A stretch of 64,000 nt of DNA from Casuarius casuarius (GCA_003342895.1 PTFA01000054.1:5265869-5329868), one strand, 5' to 3'. Numbered from the stretch's first letter, positions 46,701-61,050 are shown. Program-made: numbers and translations. The notes: generated by a model not told the origin, from the sequence alone.

Positions 46701-49700
46701 GGGGCTTTCTGAAAAAGAAAAACAAGATGAACACTGTTATTGAGTGAAAATGATGTAAAAAAACTTCACTTTCCAGATAGCCCCATACAGAATGTTCTTC
46801 AAAATTTCTCTTCATTTTTCCCACTGAAAATAATAACAGCGAATTTTCTTCCTCTTAGCTGCCCTTGTGAGTGGAGAATACTGGGTTAGTACTTTTCAGC
46901 TTTCTTCAATTATTCTGCTGCGTCCATTAGTCCTGTTCAGAAGCAGTTGCTGCAAACAGTTCTCGGTGCTGCTTTCCTACCATTCCTACCAGGCCCCATT
47001 CCTGTGAGGATTTGTAATTAAGGCAGGGATATTGGCTGCTGACACCATTGACATTCTAGGCTATATAATTTTTCATTTCAACTCAGATCAGTGAGCGAAA
47101 CTGTATCTCTGGTAGGGCTGGCGTGTGAGTGATAGCGAGACTACTCTCAAGGTCAGCTATCCCATCTTGTCACTGCAGGGCAGTTAATGGGAGTGATTTG
47201 CTTGTAGAGGGAAGGCTGAACCTTTGGAAGGGTGTGGAGAGTAAAGTGTATGTAAACCTGGTGGATCAGTAGAGTATGGTCACATAAGTAATATTATGAT
47301 GTTTCTAGTTTTTGAGTCTCAAAGGTATGCTGTTACCCATCATCTGAATTACACACTGCACAGTGCTGAAATAGTTCTCAGGCACCCTCTCTGTCTGATC
47401 ACAGAGAAGGGCCCTGTTGATGTAAAGACTCAATGGCAGTAGTGACTGCACAGGGTCATTGCCAGTGATGATACTGCCAGAGGACCTTCTCCTCACACTT
47501 CTAAGCTAGAGGTTTCAAATATTGCCATAGCTGCTGAGATTCCCTTTTTTTTGTCCCTAGGGATTCTGACTTTTGATTTATGGATTAACTACTTCAGACT
47601 ATATCTAACTACACATCTAAAATGCAGTCTTGCTGCTTTTCAAGCCAGTGGTAAAATATTAACTAAAATGGGAGAGGAATAAGGTGCCAAATACGTTGTA
47701 TAGATCTACAGATACAGTCACAGAGCACTAGCGTTTATGACTATGTTTAGTCCAGTTGAGCAGCTATGACTTAATTTCAGTGTGAGTGTGCTTTGCCCCT
47801 GTGTTTAAGCTGACAGCATCCACGCTGCTGGCCACTGTGCCCTTACTGCATATAATATATCCTCTTCCCTTCTGAAGCCATCCACAAGAGATGGTTATCA
47901 CATGGGCCTCCTCAGACTCCCACCTTACCTAGAACATCTCTTGCCTTCTCAGACCTGTGCTGAATTTTCTGTACAGCTCTGCACCCTGTCACTGAACTTG
48001 TGGGAGGATGACCAGGGGCAGGAGTCAGCTTCAGGATCAGCTGTGCTTTCTCAGCTGGGGTCAGATGCATCATGAGACAGAAGTCAGAAACACCTCTGCT
48101 TCTACATTGCTTTGGCAATGGGAACTGAGAGGCTGCTTGCATACATTTGCTCTCATTTGACGATGGCCTCAGCTCTCCTCCTTCTAGCCTAACTGGAGTG
48201 GAGGAGAGAGGTTAGCCTCCACATTTGAGACCAAATCATCTTCCACATCTGGGATGCCAGCAACAGGCTCCTTCAGTGATCTGGCTGTGCTTTTGTGTCT
48301 GGTAGACCTGATCCTAAGTGGCATGAGAATGCAGATGTAGTACAAGTCAAATTTGGTATATTTATGTGTGTTATAACAGAGATGATGCAGAATTTCTCTG
48401 TCACCATTAAACGTACGGAGCTGGGACGTTCAGCTTTATCTAGTTACCCTTAGACTTGACATCAACATGAGAGCACTAAATGCCCCACATAGCAGAGGAC
48501 TCATTAGTTCCCAAGCGCCCGGTGTCCTACTACCAGAACTTATACAGCCATATGCTGACCTGGTTCCCCTATTCATCCCTTGATCTAGGAAAACAGCTAC
48601 CATCAGGCTGGAGTGTGCAGTTCAGCTGAAGAAAGGTTCGGAAGAAAGCCTTTCCCCTGAAAGCGTAGGCAGTCAGCCTGGAAGCATCTGTGTGCTTAAT
48701 TGCAATATAGCTGTTTTGTGAGAAATGTTGCACACTGGTAAGAAGAGCTATCCACTCTCTGAGTTGCTCTAACTGCATTACTTCTTAGGTATAAGTTGAA
48801 ATGACTACTACAAGGTTGTCTTGACTTTCATAGAGAAAAAAGAAAGCCTTTGCAGAAATAGAAAACAGAACCCTTGGAAGACATGAACCAAGTTCTATTT
48901 TTATTGTAAGATTTTCTTATTAAATAGCATTGTCTGCCTGAGCAGATATACAATGATTCTGATGATACAAAGGATTGCCTTAATGAAGAAAAGTCTTAGT
49001 TATCACTGCCATTCCTCATTACGTCATCTTCTTGGACCCTAACAGGAGCACAAACAGGAAAAATCACAGACTATCTATCTTGAATCCCCTGTAAGCTAGA
49101 TATGAAGTGTCAGCAACATTAATTCACAACACCATTGCTTTGTCAAAATTAGTTATATGTGCTATTGTGTTAAGAATATTTGACTGATATGGTTGCCTCA
49201 ATAATTAGGAGTCTGTCTCATTTCAATTATATATTCATACCACTTTTCCAAAGGTTTATAAATCAGATAAACTCCCTCTAGGCTGAAATGTGCCATGATA
49301 ATTAGTATGGGGACAATTTTGTTTATGTGCTGTTGTCCATTACTTTGTTACAGGATTATTACAGAAATAGAATAGGCTCATTCGTGATTTCTCATCTTTA
49401 GAAAGATCTCATTTCACCAAAAAATAAAGGTTGGTATTTTCACGGTGTTGGCTTAAAATTCTTCTCATAGAAGACACTAAGAGTTTTACTATAGCTTTCA
49501 TCGTCACAGCAACATCCTGACAATGCTGAGTACTTTCAAGAAGCCACTTGAAATATGAAAATGTTGTCTTTCATAATGTTAAATAATATTACTATCTCAG
49601 TGAAAGGTTGAAGGAAAAAAAAGAGGTCTGAAATTGAAAGACTCTTATTTGTGAAAGCCATTCTCAGTTGCAATTCTTAGCAAGCATACAGTGTGTCAAC

Positions 49701-51030
49701 ATACAATGTAAAGCAGTTGGATAAGTTGCAGTTTCTTTTAATTAGAAATGCATCTTTGGAACTTCTTTGTTGAGGCAGAACAATTAATGCCTTGAATTTA
49801 ATTCCTCAAGTAAGAGTCTTTAGGAGAGAACCATTATGGTCTCCAAGAAAACCCTTAAAAACATGCAGTGATGCACAGATGTGCTGTGAAATTCTTAAAA
49901 TGTGAGCTAACTTTAAGAAGATCCTCACTGAATATTAAACAACTCTGGAAACTGCTGCCCAGAAATAGCATTTTATTCTCTGCTCTCAGTGTGGGGGTGG
50001 AGTGCTGAGAGCTCATTTTGTAAGAGAAGAGAGGCAATTGTCAGTTTTCTTCTGACTAATTAATTTAGCCTTACAGGTAAGGTAGGATTTGTATTTATGG
50101 GTTGTTATTAGGTTGGGCCTAATGCTTTTAAAGCTGCCTCAAGCAGAGTAAAGACTCTTTAAAAATTAGCTTGTATTCATCCACAAATGCTGGAATAAAT
50201 GAAGGCTCAGTGTGTGTGGCCTTTGCTAATCCAAACAGGCTGTGTGCTAGGGACTGTTCCTCCTGCGAGCTGCCCGGCCACCCCCAGTAACATCCTTCCT
50301 CTCTGGGGGTCAGCATGATGCTGGCCCTGCAGAGTGACAGGCTAAAAAGGTATGGAAAAAAGGTGTGTGGGATAACACGTGCAGATCAGTCGAAATTCTG
50401 TTTTGATGCTAGCAATCCAAACAGAAACTTGGGAGAAGGATGGGCTTTTTTGTTTCTCACATGAATGCAAGCCATATTTTCAATCAACAGCATTTCTCTT
50501 TCAGCAGCTTGTCATTACTGTTAGGCATGGAAAATTTGTGAAAGCAGAGGAAGCTGGAGCAGTGGAGCTGTGAGTGCTGATTAGTTTAGTACAGTGTTAA
50601 TTTTCTGTTAGGCCCCTGAGCTAGGACCCAATGCTACATCTGTCCTAGACGTAGCACAGGATATTGTCTAGGCATACTATTTAACTATTAGCACATTTCC
50701 CCTCATGATTTTCATTTAGCCATCTAGTACTCTCTATGACAGTGCCTGGATATAGTTTGGGAGATAGCCCAGGAAAGGGGTTGGTCTCAAAAGGCACTTG
50801 GATGGGGCCAACCTAATTTTCTGCAGAGGAAGAGAATCCAAGTGTATGGCCCTCAAGCCAGAAAGTGGGCCCTGGTCTATTTTACAAGCATAATTTATTA
50901 GCATAAGTGTAATCAGCACTACCAAAATCATAGGGCAAAATACCAGAAAGAATTAAAGGAGGAAGGAGAGAGATCACAGTTCAGAAATCACCTCATTCAG
51001 GAGAGTACATAAGCGTGTAGATAAGCTCTT
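43735..51030. other. Long non-coding stretch, small duplications only
   Basis: No gene or RNA is recognised. Chance frames reach 87 codons (44100-44363). Content of note: an imperfect duplication around 'tgtataacat' at 44901-44943, a 16-bp palindrome 'atttacatatgtaaat' (45102-45117), and a tandem duplication at 45347-45382. The 47.8-48.2 kb part is more GC-rich and carries a 76-codon minus frame (47912-48142) with a donor-like 'gtaaggt' near its 3' end, insufficient for an exon call. Confidence 0.55.
45347..45382 (+). repeat. 18-bp tandem duplication
   Basis: 'agtatttcagcctgtgct' (45347-45364) is followed by 'agtatttcagcatgcaag' (45365-45382); the first 11 bases are identical, then the copies diverge. 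Confidence 0.75.
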
Positions 51031-51034
51031 CTGG

Positions 51035-51118
51035 AGATCAGAATGTGCTGAAGTCCCACTTAAATTTAAGTACATGCTTAAGTGTAACATCTTAAATAAG
51101 ATTTTGCAAATCAAGCCA
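51035..51118. repeat. Ancient amniote repeat fragment ('catgcttaagtg' family)
   Basis: 'gtgctgaagtcccacttaaa' then 'tttaagtacatgcttaagtg' and 'gattttgcaaatcaagcc' parallels the frequent sauropsid repeat 'gaagtcaatgggactact...cttaaagttaagcatgtgcttaagtgctttgctgaatcagggcc'. Old and shortened; class not assigned. Confidence 0.5.
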
Positions 51119-51120
51119 TA

Positions 51121-54100
51121 TTATGAGGGCAATTAAAACTGTACAATTTCTGTTGAACTAATTATGGAAATACAGATTTCTCATGCAAGGTTTGCATTTC
51201 TCCATGTGTAGGTCGTCTGTTCGTCCTTTAAAACACAAAGAACTTCAGAATCAGAGAGGAATAGACTCCCTGTACCGCTTCTTGACATCCTGCTAACAAG
51301 CAGGAGGAAGAAAAAAGGGTTTTTCTTCATATTTCTTGGATTAGGTTCTGTAACTGGGAATTTCTTCAAACTTCATTAACATGAGTATACTTTTATTTGC
51401 ATTTAAATGTAGTAAAATATTTGTTGCTAAAATTTCAAACTTAGCTGTGAAAAGTTAAATTCTTAAGTGCATAATTAGTTGGCCTGACCTTCATCTCTAC
51501 AGAGTCCTTCCTGCCAGCTTCCAACAGATGTCAATGAGCTTGCTTTTCACAATTTCTTTGGATAATTCCCAATACTATCGCAAAATGTCCCTCCTACTTT
51601 TTAATATTGTTTCTTCAACCTTTGCAAGTTAAAAAAAAAACACCTAAAGTGTACATATGTTGAGTGTTGTGTTGGTGTTTATTTTACAAGTGCAAATTTT
51701 TAATGCCTGCATGTATGTGCATGCCTGTGTATGTAACACAGCCTGAGATCTGTTCCTAGAAGCTTAAAGTCTTCTCTGCTCAATAATAAATGAGCAGAAT
51801 CTCAACAGCAGCCAGCGACTGCCTGATGAGAGTGCCAAATATCTGAGCTGTCATCTTGAAAGACAGTTTTCAGTTCTCTGAAACAAAGGTGCTTGACTCC
51901 TCTGACGTATTTCAATGCATCCTAGATCACATGGGTAAGTGATCTTAAGAGAGACTCTTCTTTTTCAGTTGTCCTCATTTGAAAGGTTCATGACATGATG
52001 AACCTTCTTTTCACGATGCTTTAATCAAATAAATAGAAGAGAGAAGGCATCTCAGTCTTTTCTTTACCACTTTGAGATTCAAGTTCATCTTCTTAGTTCA
52101 TTTGTCAAGGCTAAGTAAGCTCTACCAGCCCCATCTGGGAACCTGGAAGCAGAACCTTCCCTAGGCAGGGCTGGTCCACAGCATCCTCTTCCACCCCGCT
52201 GCCCTGTGTAATCCTATCATCTACATGTGGTGTACATCCTCTTATAGGCATTATCTAGTGTGTAATCCCACTAAAATGACACTTCTCCTTCCATTACCAC
52301 TCCAATGGTGCAAATTTCTGTGGTATTGTACTCTGTCATAGGGTTAACAGAATCTTGTTTTGCTAGGGATAAGTATTTCAAAATATTGATATGAAAATGT
52401 AGTAACCTCAGTTGATTATGGCTGCTAGTGTAAAGACTTACAAGTAGCTTCTAGTTCCCTTACTTTTTTCTTCACCAGAATTGAAGCTTTACAATGCATA
52501 AGAAATGTTTGGAATAAGAAGTGTTTGGATTAATATGTATTTTCAAGATTTAAGTTATAAAAACATGATTTCTGCAACTATTTTACAGAATTGTTTTCTA
52601 TTTTTATTTTTACTCATTACAGTACTTGCACCGGGTCTCTGTGAAATTCTCTTACGCGCCATGGTGTATATCCGTGCATTACGTGTTAAGAACACATAAA
52701 TTGCACTTCTACAGTGAGCCAGTGGTCCTCTTGCTTGCTAACTTACCTGCACCGCTGGTTGCAACCGGTTCTGTTAGGACAGACATCTGAACAGGAAATG
52801 GCAATGAAAAATGCTGCATTCCCCAAAGTTTTGCCCAATATTTGATATTTATAATTTGACTTGTGGCACAGTGAGGTCTGTCAGAAGAGATAATATCTTT
52901 TATTGTTTTCATTAAACTGTATCAGTTGGTAATAAAATAAATGACTATACCTGGTCCTTTGTTAGCTTCAACAGAATACTACTAACCTGAAGCACAAGCA
53001 GTCATACCAGTTCATAAACACTGTGTTTGATGGCTTTTAATTCTTATTATACCTCTAGATACACTTCTCATCTATCTAAATATCTAGTCATTTTCTAAAT
53101 GATGTAAGTTTTTGTCCTTAGTATGCCAGTCATCTTAGAAACCTTTGTGCTATTAATCACAAGGCACTATATTCTGGATGCTGCAAAATACAGAAGAGCA
53201 AATTACAGAAGACTGGGTCCTCAAATGGGAAGAGCTTGGGAATATCATGGGAAAAAGGGAATAAAAATACTATATCAGACTTCAGCTGTCATGACAAGAC
53301 TTCGCTTAATAGCTGGGTTTCTAGATTATATGGGAGTTAAAGATTATACTCTAGCTTAGATTTCACGGCATAGGTACTCCAGGGTAGCATACAGAGATCT
53401 GTACATTTATGACAGATTTCCCACATTTTTCTGCTAAGCTTACAACTTAGCATTCCCAAGCACACTTGCTAGAATAAGTCCTTTGGGGAATAAGAGCAGC
53501 CTGAATGGCTTTGACCGAGGCCACAACTCTGTGGAAATACAGATCACGGCACTTCCAGAAGCAGTTCAGCTGAAGGAGGGTCATATAAGCCACAGGGGCT
53601 GATTCCGTACCCACAACAACAAAGGCTCCCACGGTACTTTGTGTTTCCATGCTACTGGAAAAGGATGGTTGTACAACTCTCATGATCGGTATCTTCTACC
53701 AAACCTACTTGACATCGAGGTCTTTTCCTCTCATTTGTTCTAGAAAGGGTTGCAGCTTAGCTGCAAGGGATGCATGAAGCAATGCTTGTCACACCGCAGT
53801 TACTCTAAGAAAGGTGATACAATCTCAGGGCTCTCGCACTTGTCACTTACAAGACACTATGAGACTTGTGGCCATTTTTTAACCAAATGAGAAAGCACAA
53901 ATAATCAAGTGTGTTTAGACTATTGCAACTGTATGTGACATCCAATAATACAGGAGTGCTAAAGAGTTTTGCATTTCTGTGCCACCCACTGCAAAACAGA
54001 CCATCTAGAAGAATAAAAATATAACAAACAAAAGAAAGGGACAGAAAATCAAGAAAGGGAAAGGGAAAAAAGTGTTGCATTTCATAATGTTTCCCAGCTG

Positions 54101-57100
54101 GGACTAAAAGAGAAAGTGCATTATTTAATGATCTGAAAGGACAGGGAGTGTTTTCTAAAAATTCATTTTTATTATTTTTGCAAAGCTCAAATTATTGTTC
54201 AAAATACAACATTGCTTCCCCTCGATTACTATTTGAAGTATGTGGTATTGCAAACATTTTGGCACTTACGCATCTTTCAAGCATCCTATTAATGCAGAGG
54301 ACAGAAGTGGAGAGCAGAAATATATCTAATATAGAAAGCATTTGAGCAGAACAGGTCTAATCTCTATTTATGCAATATTCCAAAAACCAAAGATTATGTT
54401 GTTGCAGGGAAAAAGAGTTGATGCTCTGGCCATTTTAACTTTTAGCTTTAGCTACAGAAGAAATGATATATTTAAAAACCAAACAGTTCATCACAAAGCT
54501 GTAACTTAGCTAACTTCGATATAAATTATCTATTTGGACTCAGGAAAGCACTTAGAGTAGTATTGTCTTAACAGAACAATATTAGGTCATTATAACCCAG
54601 CCCCAGAAATACTGAGAGAAGTACTTACTGTCACGAGCTCTTTTCAGAAGTTTCAGTAATGGCTTCCACAATAGTGAACATTCTTCTCGGCACTAAAAGC
54701 TCCACATTTTCCTGTTAATGATGAATTTATTGTAAAAGCATAGGCACTTCTTCAGTGGCTTCCATTTTCTTTTATTGAGACTACTTTGTACAATTTCTGT
54801 CTCAGAACTGAGTTGGTTTGCTAAAGGGCCCAACTGTAATCTACTTATTTGCTTTCCACCTGGCTGACGAGAGAATGTACGGCAGAAAGGGAAGTGTATA
54901 TTTTTCGTATAAGTTATGGCTTGAACTATATTTATATGGAGGTTTCTGAGACTAACTTCACTTTTGCTATGATTTCACACTAGCATCGATGCACTTCATT
55001 CTGTGTAATTATTCTTGATGTACATTGGAGTGAATTCAGAATTAGGCATTATTTTTCCATCTCTGTGGTCCACTGCAGTCTTTATTAATGTTTATGAACC
55101 ACATCTGCTATTCAGAAAAACAATCACAACAGATGTACAGGATCACTTAATACGTAAAAGCTTGCTTATATTTCTCTAGTTGAACCACTTTGGAAAAGAG
55201 TATAGCAAAAAGCATTGTTTTAGATTTTCCCACAAAAGTTGCACAGCTAGCTAGCTTAGTGCTACTTTGGATTTGTTCGTGTATGATTTCTTTTTTACTC
55301 TTCTGACACTTCATATGCTTCAGGGATAATGTCTATAAGCCATTTTTACTCGGTCTCTCCATTTCTTGAGATCATCTCCATTTTACTCCATCTATTTCTT
55401 CTGTGTTTCATTCTTGTACATCCAAGATATTGATTGTGCTTTCGTTATCCCCCTGCTCTTAAGTTCTGGCTTTGGTATCTTAAGCAAAAAAACACATCTT
55501 AGTTCCCATCCTCATCCTCTGTAATTTTTATAAAATATATCTACTAACTCCAAGACATCCCTCATCTCTGTTACACCCGGTTGTTCCTGGCGCAGGTAAC
55601 ACCAACGATTATGCAGTCATCCTGAGAAGAGGATGTGGTCTCCATCATGATATTTTACCATTCTAATACTGCTGTAATCTTTTGTTCGTACTAGTCTTCT
55701 GGTAAATACATATGCCCTTCTTATTTAATCTGTATATAGTGAAAATAGTCTACATTTATACTGCTTTCACTTGCGTTTGAAACTAGACATTAGTGTTTAG
55801 CTACAGAAGTGGAGGAGAACTGCCAGTGGATTAAATTCCTGTAATTAACATCAAGCATTACTGCTTCCTCTGGCATTCCTTCCTCCTTTGGCGTTTTAAA
55901 ACATTAATCTGTTTATAGTTGTACAAAGAGAAGAAATGCAAAGTCCTAAGTTTGTGTATGATGTAAATTAAAAAAGAAAAACACAATTCAATCAATTTCT
56001 TGAGCAGCAAATTAGTTGCTGATTGTAAATCCCCTCACAAGCAGTAGGTCATTTTTAATTCTTAAAAAAAGGATTCTTTTTCTTCTCTTATTTCTCTGTT
56101 CTTCTGACATGCCAAGTCTTTGTGCTGAATGAAAGTATACCTATAAAATGCATTACTCGGGTTGTCTTCACCAGATGTGAAGTGTCTATCTTCAATTTGT
56201 GACTAAAATGAGAAATACCCATCATCGTTACAATGTTCGCAGATTGATACTTGGCTCAAGTATGGTCTAAAATGTTGATGGCTTGTATATCATTTGGGAG
56301 TTTAAAAGCAATTTATTCTGAAATATATTTTTAAAGTTACAGCATATTGATTTTTTTTTATTAAAATTTATCTTGTAACCTAGAAATTTTAAGGTGATGA
56401 ACTTTTTGAGCAAAAGTTCAACAAATAGTATTATTGCGGCAAAGTGCGTAAGTTTTAAAAATCTATCTCAGAAACATCAAGTGTCTGGCTTATATGAATT
56501 TCCTGATAAATGTTATAAGCCATATGTTACATTTGCTGAATAAACTTCAGGTGTTTTTATTCTACTTGCTCAAATACTCAGTGAATATTTTCCAAAGACA
56601 AAGACCTTTTCCAAGCTTATCAAACATGTATGTAGAGAGGTTAAGGTCATTCAGACCAGTTTCTGGAGACTTTAGGATTTTGAAATACAAAGAAATGTAT
56701 GTGAGAGCTATTGTCAGTGCTAAGAAGATGATTCTAAAGCTGAAAGTTATAACTCAGATCTTTGACTACTCATAAAACAAAGTGAACAGGGAATAACTTG
56801 CCTCCAAGAAACATTTACAAAACCACAGACATATTTTCAATGAGGCTTTTCTCAATTTGTCTAGTGCTGCTATTTACAATGTTCTATGTTATTTTTTGTT
56901 AGTGACTGAAGTCATGCCTCCCTGACTGCCTTGACATTAATTACCTGCGTTTTTCACCATGTTCACATTCTCAACAATCCCTTTTTCTTTCTGTTCTCAA
57001 CATCAAGAGCTTATAAACACCTTGCTAAAATATCCAGTATCTGAGTCAGCATTTGGTGCTTAGCCAATTTTGACTGTTTAATAAAAGGCTTGCATTAAGC

Positions 57101-59900
57101 CGTTGTTACTGGACATGCAGTGCTCACCACAATCTGGAAGCAGCCCAAACTATTCAGTGCATAACTAATCCTGGTAAGTAGACAGACATACAGACCTGGT
57201 GGAAAAAGATCAAAATACTGCACAGACATGTCTTTGGCAAAACACATGGGAGCCTGTAGGTATGTTTTATAGAGTTGGGAATTAAGCTGAAGAAATGTGA
57301 TACATGGAAGGAGAACATGCCCCACATCCCTTCTGCGTACAGTGCCCCAGGGAAGGGTGTGGAGAGGTTCTTCCACCCTGACAACTCGTTCAGTGAAATT
57401 TGGCAGTTCGTTTGCCTTGAACTAGGGGGGGTGTAGGGTCCTGAAGAGAAGGGGTCACTCTCTTATGCATTTACTGAGTATATTATTTTGTTACTGAAAT
57501 TTAACTCACCTCAACTAAATGTTAGATAGCAGAGTCTGCAGCTACAAAGATCAGGCCAAATACCTAAGTATTACTGACAAATATATTGAGCTTGATATCC
57601 ATAGCAATCTATACTCCATGTATAAGTTCTTGCTGTCTAATATATCTGTCTGCCCTGGTCTGGAACAGTAAGAGCAGGGTTGGCAGTGCATTTTTCTGAG
57701 AAACATGCAGTGTGCCAAGGAAGAACAGGTACGGATGGGTAGCCTGGTCCTGCTGACGTGTTGCCCTTCTGTAGGAAGGTCTCTGTCTATGCCAGTGTTG
57801 AATCACTGGCACCATGTGTGTGTACACCTGTTGACGTACATGTGCCAAAATAAAAATACAAGACAAAAGGGTGTAGAAGATGAAGACAAAGAGGCTGTAG
57901 GCGCTACTGACTGCCAGTAAGACAGGTTGTATTGCAGCTGGTGAATGGAAAACTCATTAAGACCACTTTGAGTGTCAGTAAATACAGTACGTAACGTGAG
58001 AGCCCAGGCTGCCGTCACTCCATGTGCAGACAATCAATCCTTTGTCAAGATAACCCAAGCAGGGACTTGGCTGAGCTGCAGGCAGCGGTGTAACAGGATT
58101 CAAGGCACATATTGTGCCCTTTCCTTTGATGAGTTGTCACCTAGTGGAAGATACATAGCCATGGATGGCAGAGATGCCAAAGCAGGGCAGGTAAGATGAG
58201 AACTGGGTTGAATTTCACACCCTATATCTCAGTGAACAGGTTTTTGAGATGCGAAGGCTATTACTTTGCACATAAAACCCTGCTCCAGAGAAGGTTCAAG
58301 CTCATGATTTAAGTGCCAAAAAATCCTAGTAAACACACAGATAGTAGTAAAGTTAAATATGACTCATCTGAAAAAAGGCGGGGGGCTTGGTAAAATGTTG
58401 GATGCATCTAAAGCAAGGATATATGTTTACAAAGGCAAACGGTCTCATGTGAAGATGATACAATGGGAAGATAATGATACAATGGTAAAATACAATATTT
58501 TCACTACCAAACATAGCACACTAAAAAACTACAAGAGGCTCTCTATGAATAATATCGGAATTGACCTTACTTTGCTCCAGAGAAAAAAATAAGTGGTTTT
58601 TTTTGAGAATATCTTCTCTGCTTTGACAATTGCTTTCATTTTCTAGATGTTCTTGAAAAATGACTAAAAAATTATAAAATTTTCCTGCTTCTATGTATCT
58701 GTTAATAACATTTCTTTTTCTTGCAGTTGTCCCTTTCTCTGAGGAACTCTAACACAGTTCTAATTCACTGAAGCAGTGAAGCTCAAGTAGATTTGGTAGA
58801 CTGTGAACAAAAATGAAATACAAGTTAATTTGTAAACATTTATGCAATGAATTTGATTGGAAAAATTATGGTCATCCAGTCAAACAAAAATATATATGAT
58901 GTTTCTTTCTAAATGAGATGAACTCAAATTAAGAACATTGAGCACCCAGAATTAACTTCTGGGGACTAATTTAGAGTTTTAAATTATTTTGGCGCATAAC
59001 TTGACGTATCATTTAACACACCTAATTCTGCATAGTAAAGTTAAGAAAAATATATGAACAAAGACTGGGTTTTCAAGACTTGTCACAGTCTTAGAAAATA
59101 TCTGTCCAGCTGTCACTTTTAATACACTTTCTACCTTTCTGAATAACAATCAACTACTTCTACAAGATACTGTTGTAAATCATTAATACTACAAAACCAT
59201 ATCTAATTAAGAAGTACACATGGGAGAAGTAATTATAGATGGCTGTTAAGCAAATTATAATGTCTGTAGTTGTGTAACAGAAGAAAAACATTTGCCAAGG
59301 TGTGATATCAAATATTAGATGTGTTTCTGGATGGAGTGCACTATCTTTGTTCATTTTCAGTAAATGCTTAATTACACTGTTGTGCAAGTGCTTTTTAGTG
59401 TGAGGAGGGAGAGGGCAAAGATGGAATAAGTCCTCTGACAGCAAATTAATGACTCATAAAAGCAATGATCATTGTGTGTCTAAGCAGATATTCCTGCATG
59501 AGGTAACAAAACTAGAAATGGGGCTATCGTACACTGGGATCTTACCATCCAGAGGCTGTCATTTGCGCTCTCCTTGGCAGAGGTCAGAGACTAGCTACTG
59601 TGCTGGGTAACCATAAGCTCACTTGTCAGCTTAAAATAATGCTGATGTAGTGATGTCCAGTTTGCTCTAGATTTTGCCCAAACCGAAATATGTCAGTAAT
59701 TTTTTTTTAGGGATCTGTTTCTGTAAAATTGCGAACACCTTACTTCTGTCGTTGATTAAACCTCTCTTAGGTATAAATACAAGGCTCACTCTCCCTGTCA
59801 GCTGAATTCTTGTTTTCAGTGAAAACTTAGATAAGACATGCAAGACCAATTTCTCTCTGGTAAATGACACTTTCACTAGCACTCATCCTGTAGCCTAAAA
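51121..59900. other. Long non-coding stretch, nothing gene-like
   Basis: AT-rich unique DNA. Frames up to 94 codons on both strands (56494-56775, 57095-57376, 57609-57866, 59160-59444) show no domain. A small hairpin, 'aaggttcat' (51983-51991) with 'atgaacctt' (51998-52006), and a tandem duplication at 58451-58485 are the only local structures noted. The 55.3-55.6 kb part is pyrimidine-rich on the plus strand. Confidence 0.55.
58451..58485 (+). repeat. Imperfect tandem duplication (16/19 bp)
   Basis: 'gaagatgatacaatgg' (58451-58466) is followed by 'gaagataatgatacaatgg' (58467-58485), identical except for a 3-base insertion in the second copy. Confidence 0.9.
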
Positions 59901-59904
59901 CTTC

Positions 59905-60100
59905 ATGTTTGGATCCCAGGAGTGGGATGCCTTCCCCCACCAATGGCTTGGGAGCATGTGCAAGAGCTGGTTCATCCTTGGGGGCCTCTGGGATGGGTGG
60001 CGTTGAGTCGTTCTCCCCGTGTCCCAGAGTCTGCACCAGCGCTCAGCAGACAGACAAAACAGCTGTCGGCCTGTGAGGCCAGTTATCACTCAGACACTTC
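59905..60100. other. GC-rich patch, no exon recognised
   Basis: A short GC-rich stretch with several CpGs and three overlapping 61-69 codon frames on both strands. The minus-strand frame is proline-rich. No domain, promoter or splice context is convincing. Confidence 0.4.
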
Positions 60101-60109
60101 ATTATAACC

Positions 60110-60825
60110 ACCAACTTACAGTTTGTAAATGTGCATGAGAACCTGGCTGCAAGAGTGATTCTGGTTCAGTCAGGAGACAGCAATAGCTCTTCGCCTGCAT
60201 GACAGCGAATATTCACAATACCCTTCCACTACCTGCAGTATTGATGATCTTTACATAAAGCAAATATTAAGTCATTTTTCTTTACCCCCAAAGTAGCCTT
60301 AGAGTACACATGAATATAGTGTACTTTGGAATTGAAATTTACCATCCATTTCTTCAAAAATCTGGCATAAAATAGGCCAAAGAAATAACGGTGTGCTTGA
60401 CAAGTGATCTTTAAAAACATTTTTCTGAGGCTGTTCTTTTTCCAGCAACCTTTTCACATTTGATTAATATTCCTTCCTGTTTTCTGCTTCAGAACATTGC
60501 TTCTTTGAGCTACGTTGGATCTAAATCTGAAAGGAAAGAGAAAAGTGTTAATCCTAGGAAACACGACTTTTTATTATTTCCACATCTTGGGGTTATCATG
60601 TAGGTTGTCATGGCACAATAAAATTATGTATTTTTGCATATGATGCCAAAAAATGACAGAAAAAATAAGCTAACTTTTTTTTGCGTTAGACTTGCTTTAT
60701 ACCACTCCCCTTTCCAAACACAGCAGGGTCAAATGTTTTTGGATTACATTCAGCTCTACATGAGAGCACAAGAGTTCATTTAAAATGCCCCATAAAAGAA
60801 AACAAAAGACAAATTCATTTTAAAA
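60110..60825. other. Non-coding stretch, nothing recognised
   Basis: AT-rich unique DNA without notable frames or repeats. Confidence 0.6.
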
Positions 60826-60827
60826 GT

Positions 60828-61050
60828 ATTGCAGAATTTCCCTCGGTTAAAGCCATGTATTAATAACCCACAGCAAACATTGAATACGTTTTAGTAAAAT
60901 ACCCGACACTTTTCCCCCACTGGAGACATTAACAATACTATTCCAAACATTCTGGGATTAGGCTGATGTAATCTTTCAATTACCCGGAAATGTCTTATGC
61001 ACAGTGGATTCTCTACGTTATTATTTTGGAAAGAGAATACTGTATGGTTA
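60828..61050. promoter_or_regulatory. Candidate conserved non-coding element
   Basis: Complex, repeat-free sequence with retained CpGs in an AT-rich setting ('ttaccc-ggaaatg', 'acgttattattttgg', 'aatacgttttagtaaaatac'), TAAT words and no reading frame. This is a typical appearance for an enhancer-like conserved element, but conservation cannot be judged from this sequence alone. Confidence 0.2.

Noticed and set aside
48569..57376. Apparent shared peptide 'LQLN' in minus frames near 48.62, 53.57 and 57.28 kb
   Set aside because: The shared DNA is a 15-base word at two of the sites and looser at the third. A few such matches are expected by chance in 64 kb, and the flanks do not align.
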